Of a stretch of 64,000 nucleotides of DNA, positions 10,628 through 25,305 are shown piece after piece. The notes under the pieces were generated by a model. That model saw nothing but the letters and a program-made list of their open reading frames with translations. It was not told where the DNA came from and searched no databases. The position numbers and the translations under genes are program-made. The DNA comes from Patiria miniata (Eukaryota; Echinodermata; Asteroidea; Valvatida; Asterinidae). The first letter of the stretch is position 1. Each line of letters starts with the position of its first letter. The DNA is taken from NCBI RefSeq assembly GCF_015706575.1, contig NW_024037063.1, positions 14,942,927-15,006,926 of the forward strand, written 5' to 3'.

Positions 10628-11235
10628 AAACATATTTCAAGTGTGTGGCACCGAAGCATAGTATAATTTTTCATTTTTTTTGAAGCTGAAAACTATTCAT
10701 TATGCCATAAAACTCTCAATATTATATAGTATAATACATGTGCAAAAAACGTAATGATTCAAAACGACACGTCCGTCATATTTTGACCAGCACATAAACC
10801 TGACCATCATATGCTTTATCACACGAATAATTGGTACCGCTTCAATTTCAACACCAAAAAAAAAAAAATCGTATTTCTCAATGTCTTTTCCCCCCGACAT
10901 TTCATATCAATTTATCAACATATATGTTTTACTACCGTGACAGTTTAAGATAAAACAATTCTTACATCTAGAAACATCGTAACATATTTCAAGTGTGTGG
11001 CAGCTAAGCATAGCATAACCTTTTGAAGCTGTACACTATTCTTTAGGCTATAAATCTCTCAATATCAGAGTATGATAAATGTGAAAAAATGTAATGATTC
11101 AAAGCGACGCGTCTGTCATATTTTGACCAACACATCAACTTGAACATCATAATTATCAAACCAATAATTGGAACCGCCACAATTTCAACACGCAAAAAAT
11201 ATCGTAACACTCGGCTATCACTCAAACTTAAGATA
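10628..11235. repeat. Two-copy tandem repeat, about 352 bp
   Basis: Two diverged units start at about 10630 and 10982. They share CATATTTCAAGTGTGTGGCA, GTAATGATTCAAA, CGTCATATTTTGACCA and CAATTTCAACAC. The parallel short open frames on the minus strand are by-products of the repeat and show no conserved protein feature. Confidence 0.7.
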
Positions 11236-12114
11236 CTGAAAACAAACTCTTCTCCTAGGTCTCGAAACTAAGCTGGATACCTTTTCAAAACGAAATGTAC
11301 TACAACGCTTCTGCTATCTTTCCAAAACATACGATCGCGAAACTAAATATTGCCTTCCAATAGAAACTCTTGTTGTAGCATGAGTTTATCTTATCAAAAG
11401 CACAAAAAATACTTTCAAGGGTGTGGATCCACACAAGAAATTGCAAAGCTCTGTACATGTATGCAATATATGGATAGTATTTAAATAATTGTACAAGTAT
11501 TTGATGACCTTGCTAAGCATGAGCAAATGAGTTGTTATTGTAATTTTACCCTAATTATTTGCACTTAACAAAATGTACTAAATAAATTGCTATAAATACA
11601 AATCACTTTGCGCTCCAATGTTTTTTATTTGAATTTCTAAATCGAGCACAGTATATTTAACGACACCTTAATCCTGCCTCTTGTCTATACCGTAAACAAA
11701 AACAAAACCACAAACAACATTTACATGTATAAGCTCACGGGCTACTCTTTCAACAACTCAACTGTTGCTTGGCTACGAACAGGCACAAGACACACTCGGG
11801 CAAAGGAGTCTTCCAAAAGCATTTGACAGTGTCGAGATTTATTTCAAAGCAGCATCAGCTTCCTACGTAACTGCTAACAAAATTATCTATTAGTGTGTAT
11901 ATTTAGACGGGGAAATATGCAATAAGTGTTTTTCGACGTCAGTGCAGTGCTGTAGTGTCTTCTGATGACTCGATTAGCTCCGACTAATTTATTGAATATA
12001 CGCGTACATACTATGTCAGATGGAAACAAAATTGTACAAAAATTCGACATACTAGAAATAAAGTGCACAAAATGCGCACGAATTAACATCAAGGCCCTTC
12101 GAGCCACTTGTTCA
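11236..12114. other. Non-coding stretch downstream of sacsin-like gene
   Basis: AT-rich sequence follows the likely polyadenylation site of the sacsin-like gene. No gene, repeat or RNA is supported. Confidence 0.5.
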
Positions 12115-12120
12115 TTTATT
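12115..12120 (-). terminator. Candidate poly(A) signal of sacsin-like gene
   Basis: AATAAA on the minus strand lies about 315 nt after the stop codon at 12434, a reasonable 3' UTR length. It is the canonical polyadenylation hexamer. No transcript evidence is available. Confidence 0.5.
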
Positions 12121-12433
12121 GTCGTAAACGAATGAAGCTTCTTGCTTCAGCTTTGTATCATGTCTAAAACAACCTGTTAACGATTATGTATTGGACAGGG
12201 TTCAGCACTTCTCCACACTTCTCCAAAACGTCTGCTGTGCTGCAATCACTGTATTCCTGTATCAGATGAAAACAAAATTGTCCACTTGTCTTTGTGGTCC
12301 TCTGTGGGTACCGTGTTTTTTTCTGAAGTCACAATTCAGATGAACTAGTTCATGTTTTACTTCAGACCAGAAATACTTCGTCAACCTCCTTCCTAATCTG
12401 CTCTTCGTTTTTCTGCATCTCTTCTGGAAGAGC

Positions 12434-15400
12434 TTATTCAAAATACGCCGCGGATTGAACATCAGATGTAGGTTCCCCGGTGAAAGGAACGACTGTCATG
12501 TCTGGTTGTTTCTTTGGTCTCAGGAATTTATAAAGTGTTGTCACTTTAACAACGATGGGATCCTTTCCTCCAGCGTCAATTTTGTATCGTCTTGATAACG
12601 TGACTGTCTCATCACTCTTGTCAATCTGCTCAAGGATTTTTGCATATATTTTCTCAGTAGCACCATCCGCCGGTGTTTCTGACGGTATCCAATCACCAGT
12701 GCCAAAGGCAAGGTCGTCGTTGTCGTCATACTGTAACTGGTCTCCTTCGTTAATGTCTCTTCTATAACCTACTATCTCACCAACGACGAAACGGTTGTAG
12801 GGATCTTGATCAAGGAGGTGATGAATATGTCTTGGTATTAGTGTCCCTGGTCTGTGCTCGTCTGGTTGGATAGCTCTTGTTGTGATATCGTACTCGGGGA
12901 TGTCAGACTGGGAAAGAATTGGATTCATCTCGTCCAGACTCTGACAGTCCAACACACTTGTGTAGATACCTAAATGAAAATCATCCAACAGATGTTCTAG
13001 GAGTGCATTGCAACTGTTTGCAATTTGTCTGGAAGTGTGACCCTTTTGCTGAGATGGTGAAGAGTGCTCTAGGTATATTGTATTTGTCGATTTGTCGAAG
13101 TACGCTTTCCGAGAGTACTTCTGTTCTGCAACCTTTTGTCCATTCTTGTCATATAAGCCAAGTTTCAATTCAGCTTTGCAGACGAAATTGTCAAATTGCT
13201 GGAGTTGTGTAATGTGCTCTTTGATCTCAGCACTCATTTGTGTGATTTTCAGCTGGTGTTGCTTAAGTCTCAACAACACACGAGTCATTTCCTCTGATTT
13301 CACCTTACGCTTGATGCCTTCCAGATACTCACAATGCTGTCCAGCGGGGCAGTCTTTATTGGTGTCTAACGGCTCCTCATTCATCTCATCCCCAAGATTC
13401 TTAGGTCGGAGAGACGCTGGAAGAAGTTGAATGAGACGTACTTCATCCTCGACCTCAAATCCGCACTGCTTTAAGGGAAAGATGAATCCTCTGTCTGTGG
13501 ATGCAAGGTTAAACTGGTCCATTTGGTTAGGGTCAGCATAATACAGATCATTCGACCTCCTCAAGAAGTATTCCGTATTGGGTAAATACAGCTCGGATAC
13601 AGCAAACGTGGTTTGACCGCTCGCATTGTGCAACAGAAGAAGCATTGCTCTAACAGCACCCTCGGCTGTCTTCTTTTCGTTTGGACCTAGTCGTTCATCA
13701 CCACATTCCACTTTCATTGACGCCAACACTCCTGCCAGCTGGTCCAAGGAACATGACTCCTGGGTTCCAAGCAGTCTAAGGACAGTATCAAACTGTGCCA
13801 ATTCTCGTGGTGCTTTGTACAAATACGGGCGCAAAGAGGGCTCAAGATCTTTGTCCATTTCAAATACCAACTGATCTGCTCTGACCAATACACGTCCTTC
13901 TTCCACAAGACACACTGGAGTGCACTTCAAATGACGTTTAATGTCCTCACCATGCTCAGCCATGTTTAGACCTTTCAAGTATCCCAGAATCTTGCCCATG
14001 ACTTCTTTCAACGTCTCTCTCTGTCCTGCTGGCAGCATGTCTTCCTTGTGAATCGCATTCTTTTTCTCCATCAGCCCACAGATGTTTTGCGTGTGTGAAA
14101 TAACTTGATCAACAGCCACATTTTTAATTCCAAGGCAACCATGAGCCGTAACATCCTTATCCATTTCCCTGTTGGTCGGTATGGCCCAATATGGTAGTAT
14201 CATACAAACTGACCATACAAGCTCCAAATGTTTGTCCGACACTGATCCTTGATATGCAATAAATGCGGGCGTTTGGCTGTTGTGACTGCTCATCAAAGAA
14301 CATGCAGGGTGGATTTGAAGCAAGTTTTCCTTGATTGGGACAGACGGAATGAACATAATCGTTGCGATTTTCTTCAGGAAGCCTGGGTCGTGTAGCTCTT
14401 TGTTGAAGTTCAGTTCATTTGTCAGAAGACGAGAGATGCCACCCAATGCCTCTTTTTTCCCCTTATCTTTGACTTCACCGGACATTTTTTCTATGTCCTG
14501 TGCAAACTGAAGGAAGTCGTCTTGAGTTACTGTTGCATGGAAACCAATCTTCTGGAGGAAATACTTCAGGTTTCCCATTGATTCAGGCAGTAACTTTATT
14601 GGGTCAATCAAAGCTTTGAAGACAAGATTATCACCGTCGTAAAAAAATCTTGCTTGTCGTCGAATGCCAGTTCTGTCTGGAATGAAGGCAACGTGGGAAA
14701 GACACTCCAGAAATTCTTTTTCCTCCTGTTCTGATGCTTCGAGTAGAACGTTGTCTCTGATGAATTTGACGTGCTGCAATTGACCCTTTTGACTGAGCAA
14801 CAGAAAGCTTGGAAGTATGTACTTCAAGTACATATCGACTTTGGTAATCGGAGTTATTCCAAGCTGTTGGTAGATCAGATTCCAGTTACAATTTGGCTCC
14901 AGAACAACACAATTCATATTGTCCATCCAGGTCTTGGCTTCAACCATGAACTTTCCGTAGCCTTCTACAGTGTGGCAGTGATCAAATTGGTGAAGATCGG
15001 TGGTGCATTTTTTGTTTAGCAGTTTGAAAACTGAGAGCCTTTTGATAGTCTCTATGCTATCCTCAGACAGATTCTCAACCTCTTGAAAATATTGAAGTAG
15101 AGTGTCGCACTGAGAGAGCGTCAGGTGACCAATGCCTCCACCTGTGTTTTGCACGAATGCGATCACATCTATCACATCTTGTCTTGAGGCTGGCAGGGCC
15201 AAGTGTTTTGCAAGTAGTTCTTCTAGTCCAGGTGGTGCATGCGGCACTTGAGTACCAGTACCAGACGTTGTCCTGAGCTCACACATAAGGTTCTGCCGAA
15301 TGAGAGGGAGACCAAGTTTGAGCAACACATTTGATTCTTTCATCCCCAACCCTACTTCGTTTTGCAGTAGCAATACGGTTTTGGACAAAGAAGGGGGCAC

Positions 15401-18400
15401 CAGTTTGCCTGATGTTGTTGGAAATATTGGCCAGTGGTTGATGCAATCGAGGGAGGAGTCCTGTAATGTCTCGCTGCAGATGAATGCCCAAAGGTGTCCA
15501 AGCCACGACTCAGAGGGATGGCCTTCTGTGTCTGGCGTCCACTCTACGTGCTGATTGCAGCCTTGCCAGCTCTCTGGCAGATGCTTCCCAAGGTGTTGGG
15601 CCAGGTCCGTTATGGTAAACTGCTTAAACACTCCACTGCTATAAGCTGCCTCGGAAATCTTTTTCTTCTTGAACCAATCAATGCACGATGGAACCAACTG
15701 GTTATGAAGGAATATACCTTTCAGACAGGGTAGCACCCTGGAGTGGCTAGTTACATATGAACCATCACATGTGGAAAACTCACGCAGCATGCCATCATTC
15801 GTCAGACGGATGGGTAAGCCATTCAGCTCAGCTGGATTTTCGATACCTTCAAGGCAGTAATCGAGCAATGTACGTACAGTCCGGATGTTCTTGAATTTTG
15901 TTTCCTCCAAAGGAGCAGGGAGGGCCTGTGCCACTTGGTGAGATCCAGATGAAAGATGTTGAACTACTGACTTTGGATTAACAAACTTTGCTTCAACACC
16001 ACAAGCTTTGAACGCCAAGCATACGTCCATGGAGCTGGCTAGCAGGTTAAAGTTGACCCTCAGTAAAAAAGAGCGCATTGACTCCTGTGCTTTATCATCT
16101 CTCACTAAGTTCACACCTGCTTCGGGCGATGCGGCATCGAAGTTATCCGTGAAAGCAAGACTGCCATCACTGTTTGGATGATGCCAGGTGGTTGTGACAG
16201 CATCTTTGGTTTGATGTACAACAGGTAAAACCTTCAAGTTTTCCTTACCGATGTACTGGAGTGTCGCTTTTGCTAGGAGTTCCCACTCTCCACGATATTT
16301 CCGCAATTGCTTTGGAAAAAGGTCATCATACCGACAAAGGTCCTGTTTCAAAGACTTTACATCAGCTTCCCCAAGCATTAGTCGTCCTGCTTGCTTAATT
16401 AATTTAGCATAGGCTGGGGCAAGCACATGTTCCAGTAGAATTCGGTTCCATCTATGAATGATTCCACTCTCGTCAGAAGTATCCGATTTGGCATAATCGT
16501 CACTTTTTGCAAGATTCTTTCTTGCCGAATCCAATTCAAACGTCCCATTTACATGCACTGGTAATTCGGTGTAAACCGGCAGTGGGAGAAAGCAGTAAGC
16601 TTTGCACTGCTGTTTGTGCTTCTGACTTGGTGCCATCTCCATTCTGTTATCCTTGAGGAGAGCCGCTACTCCAGCTCGTGGAAGAGGCCTCTTTATGGTA
16701 AAAGCTCTCGACACCGACTGATAGTCAGACTCCAAGCCTTCAAACCCCAGCGTCTGAGAAATGAGCCATGTTTTTTCAGCGCCATGTGAGTCACTTGTCA
16801 CGAGGGTGTACACATGGGACATGGGCTCAATTGTCTCACAGGGGTTATCTGTGAAAAGCTTGAGGTGCTGTGCCAGCTTTGAACGTTGATCTTCGTCTTG
16901 TTCTGATAGCTTTGCATTGATGCTGTACTTCGTTGTCAGTTTGTTGGTGTGTTTATCAATACACGAAACACTTATCGATTTGATGTTGGTAAGGAAAAGA
17001 AGTGCTTCCTTTGACACTTTCTTGAAGTCACCAAGCAATTCCTCTACTCTCATTGTATAGTAAGTCTCTCCGGAAAGATCTGATGGTTGTTTTCTGAGTG
17101 GGAATCGAAAAACTGTTCCCTCCTTTCCACTGAAGTCTGATATATCCCCCAGATATCCTCTCATCATGTCAGGGAATTTCTTCCTGAATCCTTCGTCTGC
17201 CGTTAATTGTATCCCAGGTGACGTATTCCGTGTCACTGGAGAGAACATCAAAAGCGGATCAAACACACACAGGGTGTCACTGTTGCTGAGGAAACTCGGA
17301 CAATCAGTCAGGTGGTAAACAGCATTGAAACCGATTCCAAATTTCCCAGTTGTTGTAATGTCGTCTCTCTTTCCTCCAACTCCTACCTTTTGAATGCCTT
17401 TGATGTCTGCTTCAGTGAATGGCTTGTCGTTATACACACAGAGCGATGGAAGTTCTCCTACGGCAGCCCAGGAATCACATATGACCTTCTTTGCTTCATG
17501 ATGACGTGGATCGTAAACAAAGTGTATTTCTGTTGATCCTGCATCATCGGCATTTTGAAGAAGCTCTTTGAATACATCAGAAACATTGGGATACGACCTC
17601 AGTATGTTTTTCAGACGATCCGTTAGTTCTTCACTCTGGCCGAAATCGGTTGCAAATCCCTGCAACGGTAAGGAGTTATGAATGTACTTCTCCCTTTGTG
17701 TGATGACACCCAACGCCTTAGCATCCTGGGATGGTATATATGGATGTGTGTACTTTTCTTCGGCACGACTTTCCTCCCATTCCATATCGTTATATGTCAG
17801 CTCTTTGGGTGAACGCAAAATCCCACAGTTATCTGGGACATAGATTAAGCCTGTTTGTAAGCTGTTTTCTTGGCTACCTCCAGCGTGTTTTCCATGCTTT
17901 GCTGCCAACATGGATACAACCTCTGACAACATCGACGTCGCGGTTTTCAGGTCAGATTGATTTAGAGGTTTCTCGCCATAGGTGTCTTTCAGAAGCTGGA
18001 GAGTTTGGCAGAAGTCCTGCACCTGAAAATGATCTCTTACACCACAAATCCGCAACAGGTTGCTGAATTGAATTAGCTCATGGGAAACTTTGTACAGGTA
18101 TGGTCCATTTTTTCCATCGTAGTGAAAAGCAAGTTGCCTACACTCTCTGAATTGACCATCACAGAAGACAAATCCCTTCGAACAAAGCTGGTCAACAGCA
18201 GCACGGTGCTCTTCATTGGTAGTAACATCACCGTTTGGAGACACTTCACAGATTGTGCTCTGGAGATATGCATATATGCTGCGAACCATGGCAGATGTTT
18301 GATGGGGCATGGGTGCTCGATCAATTAGAATGACAAGCTGAGCAATGACATCACCGACTGCAACAAGTTTGCCCGTGAAACCAAGAAAGGTTTTGACCTT

Positions 18401-21400
18401 GTTACTCATTGCCTCAGACCCCAACCTCCTCTCGTCCAAGAGTGGTCGAACTGAACCAAGAAGGTTCTTGTGTTCTGGTGTATGAAGCGAGTCTGCTGGC
18501 ATAAACTCATCTTCACAGTGACACCAATCCAAATGATAGCCTGGAGGCTTCTTCAGTACTGGAAGGAAAGCTGCTTGTCGGATTCGTTTAGTTTGATCGG
18601 CTGTTGGCTCGTCAGACCTTCTGAGTTTTTCATCTACCAGCTTTAGAAGAGTCACGCACCTCTGGTCAACATTATCACCCTCTGACAAGGATTGTGCTCT
18701 CTCACAGATATCTTCCCAAGATAAGTCATGCGAAGCCATCCCTAGCTGGGATAAAGACAGAAGACGTTCCTGTTTACGATACTGCTCCCCATGTGGAAAC
18801 CGACAGTCAGACTCGCTATACAGTGATCCAACTGCTGATTCGGGATTCACCAAATCCTGAGGTCTTGCCAAGTCTTCGCCTTCTGGGGAAGTCGGTATGC
18901 ACTCTGTAGCCTTCAGTAATTCATCATAATCTTCAAGTTTTCTTTCTCCAAGACGAAGGTCCAACGAGTAAAGAACAATGTTGTTTCTGAGGTTAGACTC
19001 GATGTCTTGAGGGGTTTTCTCCAACATCGGAAAGAATACCTTAGACAGGAAACGCTGGATGTTGAAGGTGTTGCAATCGAAAGCCTCTTGAGCGCCTGCT
19101 TGCTTGATGCTCTCAACTACATCTCTTTCCAATTCCACACATCGTTTCTGGTCCTGATGCTTGTTTAGCACGGTTTTAATGCTTCCTCTCAGTTCGTCGG
19201 GATCTGTCAGTCTCCAATCAGTGAAAAAGCATTGATGCACTGGAACCCACTTACTTTGATCAAAGAATACTTCTGGGGCATCGTCACTAGTTCCTATCTC
19301 CCTGTAGTAGGCTTTAACGAAAGGATGAAAGTCACTTTCAGACTCACTCCATCTTGGCCACAAACACTGGAAGTTGCGAGCATCAACAGTACCTTGTTCT
19401 TGCAACATTTGAAGATCTTTCAGTAGATTCATAAAAGCACGCAACAGGACTGATTCCATGAAGCAGATATTCCAACGGGTCTCAAATTCTCCCGTGTCAG
19501 ATGAGGGTTTGCTCCACAGCTGGCGGCGGTTAGGTTGAAGTAGGAAGTTGCCATTGACATGAAAGCGTAACCCCGTGGAGACATCAAGAGGGAGAAAGCT
19601 AAAGGCCCTGCCCGGTGTGGTTTCAGGGGTCAACCCTCTTTCACCAGATACTAGTTGTGCAGCAACCCCACCACATGGCACAATTCCAGCTTTGATGCCC
19701 TCTTTGGTGAGGGCGAGATCTAGAGGCTTTCCTAATGCCATACAGGAGCTGATGATGAAGTGAGATGTTTTTTTCTTTGGTTTCTTTTTGGCAGCTACGC
19801 CTATTATGCATGTTTCCTGATCTATCTTCACAATCATAGTCGACTCTGGAACTGGCAAACCATGGCCTGGGACTTTCAGACGTTTTGCTGTTGCTTTCAG
19901 GACACCACGTTGATTTTTGAAGTCATCAGATGGACCTGTAATTGACCGTGGCAGCTGTCTGACTTGTGAAACCGTGACAGACATTACTGGTGTCATGTTC
20001 CTGATATTTTCAGACTCAAGCTGTTCCACAGTAACTTTAACCACGCTCTGGGTAAAGAGAAGCAGAGTAGACGCTGATTTCTGCAAAGCCTGTAACAATG
20101 GTTCAGTATTCTTCTTGGGATAAAAGACAGAATCTGAGATTTGATTTGGCTGTTGGCCATCAGCTTCCGCTTTCGTCCGCAGTGGTAACCTGATGAGTGT
20201 GTGCTCGAAGTGTGCAGCCTCTGGCAGCTTACAACCAAAAATGCCATTGTATGGTTGGAACTGGTTCGGATAACTCTTAAGCGTTCGTCTGTGGCTTTCG
20301 TTTGTCAGATCGAGTTTGATGCCTGGCTGTGACGGCTTGACACGGGATCCAAGATGGGTTGTTCTCGGATCACAAATAAGCACATACGGTCCGCTGACAA
20401 CACTTGGAACATCTGTCAAGTGATAAACTGATGTGAATCCCAATCCGAACCTCCCAACTTTGTCCAGCTGATCTTTCTTGCTCTGGGCAGCTATATTGCA
20501 GATATTTGTAATGTCATCTTTCGAGAAAATGCCATCATTGTAAGCCCAAAGAGCAGGTCCATGACATGACTTCATTCCTTCACCCAGAAGGTTGTGAGCT
20601 GTGTGCTTGTTGTCGCGCCAGTCTAGCAGAAATTTTACTTCAGTAGCTCCAGCATCATCGGCATTTTGAATCAACTCGTTAAAGATGCCAGGTCCTTCCT
20701 TATACATATCAAGATTTCGCTTGATTGCATTCACTGTCGTCTCGTGTGGGCCAGAAACCTCGTATCCATATTCTACTCCTTCAACAGGTGCTATCACGTG
20801 ACTCAGTGGCTGCAATTCCAATTTCTGCGCAATCCAGTTGGATATTTTCTCATGAATTATTGGCCTACCGAAGGCTTGGGAACCTTCTTCGAATATCTGC
20901 CTTGCAAGTCTCTCCTCATCCACATACAGGCAATTAGATGGACATGCCATGTGTAGTTTTCGTTCTCGTGCTCTCTGCATTCTACATGGAACGAGGATCC
21001 CCGACATCTTGTTGTCAAAAATTTCTTGGCTGACCATGTGCCTGAGGATGTTGCAGACAAGATCCAAGTCTGTCTCATAATCCTCTTGACTGGAGACTGA
21101 GCTGGCTTCATGCTTTTGACTGACAATTTGCAGCATTTCGCAAAGGGCGCTGTCTTGGAAGGTCTCCTGGACACCCATGTTGTTCAGGAAACTTCTGTAC
21201 TGCAGATAATCCTCAGGAACAAGGCGTAGATAAGGGGTCAAAGTAACACCAAGTGTCCCGTTGCTCAGGGCCATCTTGTCAGGAGTGGTGAAACCAAAAC
21301 CATGCCACACCCATGGTTGAGGAGCACTCATGTGCTCATGAAAAAGGTGTCTCAATTGTACATTCTCTTTCTCTGCTCTAGTGAAGAAGGAATATATCTC

Positions 21401-24400
21401 GGACACTGTATGAGAAACAATATGCACATTATCATGAACATTCTGGTAGTTGTTTGCAACATTCTTCAGATGACGCACTACCCGTTCGACGTGTTGGTAG
21501 TTGCTGGGATCAAGACACTTTGTCCATCCAAAGGTATTCAGTAGTTCATCTTTGAGGTCATGTAACCTAACAAGAGGGAGCACAGAGCCTTGAAGCAGAG
21601 CAGAATCAATAAGTCCTACTTCTTTGGATGAGTAGAGTGTATGGGAGTTTCCAATCCAACCAGCCTTGATAGGGTAGACAGCAGGTGGTGAATCTTCACA
21701 AGGAACCCAAGACAGATCTTCAAGAAACTTAAATAGTGCTTTACATATCCTGTTGCTCGTGACCTGCTCACGTAAGATAGCTGGATAGCGGTTGATATGT
21801 TGTAAAAGGACTGATCCTCTTTCAACATCAGCTCCGCCTGTGGTTTGGGAAACCTCTTTTGCACACCTTAAAACATCATCTGGCGTCACATGTGCCTCTG
21901 TTTTAAGTCCGACCCGTTTCAAGTAGTTAAGGAGTCTGCCTTCGGAATACTGTCCCACTGGAAACTTGTTACTGCCGCCTCTAAACAACACCCGAAGAGT
22001 TTGAGAGGGTTCGAACAGCTCATTTGGACTTGCTCTGCATCCTGAAACTTGAATAAACCTAAGATCTGTCACCAAATGGTCATATCGTGGTTGCTCCAAG
22101 ACCCACTTCATGATCTTCAGTGAATCGCCGTCACTGTAGAACCCTTTCTGTACTGCAGGGAGAACGCTTTCTTGTAGAAACTCATCAACAGATTGCTTTC
22201 GAACCCCAAGTTGTAACAGTAGGTTGTCCGACTCATAAGATTTTAGAATAAGACATCGATGTCTCAAAGCTGTAATGGGTAACCCAAAAAAGTCACCAGG
22301 AACTGCTGTTGGACATGTCTTCACTGAGACATATTTCTCATCACTTCCTAGAAAGAGAGGGAGAGACTTCAAGATGTTACTTTGTCGGGTCGTTAAGTGC
22401 TGGAGTTTTGCGAGGAGAGTACGTAGTTCGTCTGTTATGCTTGCAGCCAATCTTTGAACTTGTGCATCGAGGTTGTTGTTGCTGCATGCTTCTAGAATGG
22501 TCATTACTCCTTCAGGTGTTGGAGCACTAACAAATCTGTTGACATGAGGGTGATCACTTACATAAGACGGGAGATCCCGTATAACAACGGCCCCGACAGA
22601 CTCAAGAAACAAGCAGATGTTATCTGACAAGCGTGCTGGAGAACGCCAATGAGATCCCCCCGCCTGCATCTGGCAAATTAGCCTATTCTGTTGTAGTCTG
22701 GCAATGCAATCGCCTTCTACCGGGATGAGGGGAATACCTTTGAATGCCTCAAGCTCTGTTTTCAACAACCATCTCCAAAACTCCGCCAACCACTCCCTTG
22801 TTGGTTGTTGGCCTCGTCCTGGGGTCCATGGCACGGTATCATTTGTTCCTCCTCTCCACGTGCCTGGAAGCATGTCTTTCAATAGAGGTGCAATATCACT
22901 AAAGCCCAGATGTTTCAGCTGTGTGTACGCCTCTATCGTGGGATATGTCAGCAGTGAAGATGGTAAATCACTCGCAGCAAATCTTGATGCCCCATTTGGG
23001 ATCAGGGAACTTGGATTCTCTGTGGATGCAATGTATACTTTTTGCGCATTGTTACTAAAAGTAACAAAAACGCCACTCTGCAAGGGAAGTAGACACAGGT
23101 TGTTCAGATCACCAACTGTGTCACTGGTCACATATTTAAGAAGCTCTAACTTCTCGTCACGTGACAGGAACTGCAGTGGATCCCCTCTGATCCTGTTTCT
23201 CACGAGTGCAGGTGTAACCGTGTTGTAACTCACACCTGCCCATCGAAGAGACTCAAGAACGTGGTTTGGAGGCTGTGCAACTGGACAACCTTTAATTCTC
23301 AGCACTTTTGAAACCAAGGCGTTTCCGTCGGGGTCAACATACAGGTCCGTTGGCTTCATCCAGGAGCCACCATCATGTTCTGTGTAGAAGATGGGCTCGT
23401 TCGCTACCAGCTGCAAGAATTTTTTGACCCCAGCTGACCAATTTGCCTTTCTGTGCCTAACGGAAGGCCATGCTTTATACACATCTAACGGCTTTGTTGG
23501 ATCAGATGGATCTTTACTCTTCTTCACAGCAGCAAGGATAACCTTTGCATAGACTTCAGGAAAGACTTCCTTTGTGAGGAGCTCGTTCCAGAGTGCCTTA
23601 TTGTCATGCTGGGACTCTTGATCTGGCCACTTGATACTGCGACGGTTATCTCCAAGACCAAAGTAGCCATGAACGTGGACTGGCAATCCAGTCTTCTCGC
23701 TCTCTGGCAACGGTAGGAAGCAAAACACACGACCACTTTGCTGTTCGTCATCTGAATCTGCTGTAGAGCTAATTCGGAAGGACATCCCCATCCATGGCAG
23801 CAACTTCAGTTCCTCATCTTTGCTAAGTTCTTGGAGACGTCTCGATGTACTCTTGTTCTTTAAGCTGTTCAAGATGATGTATCTGCTGGTCGTTTGAGCA
23901 GTCTGTGATCCAGTTTGCTTCTGGATTCGTACACAGCTCATGGTTTGAATGTCCTGCTTCGAGAGAATCTGGTTTAGGAATGTTGTTCTGTCAATATGAA
24001 GCTTATGACAATCGTCTCCGTGAATCTGTACCTTACAAATAAGTCTAGGATTCTCAGACATATGATCTCTTTCATACACGGCTATGGATTCTACATGCTT
24101 GAGAAACAGCAGAGAGATATCTGCATCTCTTTGGAATGACGCAAAGAGGTCATGCACACGCGCATGATCAGTGAAAACCGACTTACTGATCAGTGATTTG
24201 CTGTTTCGCAATGGAAAGCGAAAAATAGTACCCTCTAATTTACCATTCTCAAAGTTGTTTTGATTACAGTGAAACAAGTCAATCAGGTAAGGTGAAAACT
24301 GGTCTGGAAATTTAGCCAGAAGGTCGGCTGTCATCTTCCACTTCTTACCACGTCTGCCTTTGTATCTTGTGTTGGTGTGAGGGTCATGGATAAAGTTCTT

Positions 24401-24453
24401 CTCCAGTGGGTCCAAGAAACCGATTTTGTTTCCACTGATGATGCAGGGCATGT
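12434..24453 (-). CDS. Giant terminal exon of sacsin-like protein
   Basis: A single 12-kb exon (acceptor ctcctcacag, stop TAA) encodes 4005 residues from the Met at 24451, plus one split Asp codon. It begins HLT-D-MPCIISG, completing the first HSP90-type ATPase module started in the two preceding exons. Two more complete SIRPT repeats follow. Repeat 2 has ELIQNADDAG (20649-20677) and GRFGLGF (about 20440). Repeat 3 has ELLQNADDAG (17539-17566) and GKFGIGF (about 17335). These are the N box and G1 box of the Bergerat ATP-binding fold, and all look intact. Vertebrate SACS also has one giant exon of similar size encoding three such repeats. The C-terminus ends soon after the segment VVGEIVGYRRDINEGDQLQY. 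I see no J domain (no HPD motif) and no HEPN domain, unlike human sacsin. Likely a cytoplasmic chaperone-like or innate-immune ATPase; the exact role is unknown. Confidence 0.93.
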
Positions 24454-24859
24454 CTGTGAGGAGAAAGTATTAAAAGCCAGATAGATTCTTCTACAATAAC
24501 ATTGCTACAGAAAGACAGTGATGACAACGAAGTTGTATACAGGGCGGTCAAAAAACCAAAAAACCCAAAACTGCATACTTCCACTGCCTTGTGACTCAAA
24601 GCACCTGTACAAATTAATGTAGAATCCTATTAGAAGAATTATGATAACAAAATATCCCGATTCAGTTCAGTAGTACTGTTTGCTGCAGAGCTCTAGAACT
24701 CTAGAGAGGCTCTAGAACAAAGACTACTGTTTCATTTTTTCTTTTAAAAAGATTCCCCATGCACTGGTACATGTGGTTTGAGTGTCGGAGTAGTGGAAAT
24801 TATGCTGTTCATTTTTTTTAACCACCTTGTGTAGGAGTGTAGATACATGTATAGCTCAC

Positions 24860-25118
24860 CTGTAAGATGGTAGACGGACATGAAGCCCAGGCCAAACCTC
24901 CCAACCTTGGAAAGGTCTTCCAGCTTCCTACTCTGCTCAGGGTGCTGGATGTTGTACCAGTCTTGCTTCTCAAAGGTTGCATCGTTGTAGGCATACAGAG
25001 CAGGTCCTTGGAAGTCCTTCAATGTCTCAGACCACAATTGGTGGCTCGGATGTTGCGACTTGTCGTAAAGGAAAATCACATTCTTTGCTTCTGCGTCATC
25101 TGCATTCTGCACAAGCTC
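24860..25118 (-). CDS. Sacsin-like exon with first ATPase motifs
   Basis: This 259-nt exon (phase 0 in, phase 1 out) has acceptor caatttcag and donor ACAG|GTGAGC. It encodes ELVQNADDAEAKNVIF, the N box of the first SIRPT ATPase module, then YAYNDATF and GRFGLGFMSVYHLT, which carry the G1 box. It splices in frame to the giant exon to give YHLT-D-MPCIISG, the usual continuation in sacsins. A Met within the intron just before it is not needed. All ATP-binding motifs look intact. Confidence 0.92.
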
Positions 25119-25305
25119 CTGAAATTGACAGACATCTCTATTCAATAGAAACACTTAAACTTGCATAAAGGCCAAATTCGTGAATAAAGAAAATAAAAAG
25201 CAAACAAATATATTATGTTCAAATTAGTTTTTGTATATACAAAAATGAAAACACTTTTTAAAATGTAATTGTATTTGTGCACCGTATCGAGATAATTATT
25301 CCTAC

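Noticed and set aside
12541-24399. Numerous short frames overlapping the giant exon on both strands
   Set aside because: They are shadows of the sacsin-like coding sequence and lack independent features.
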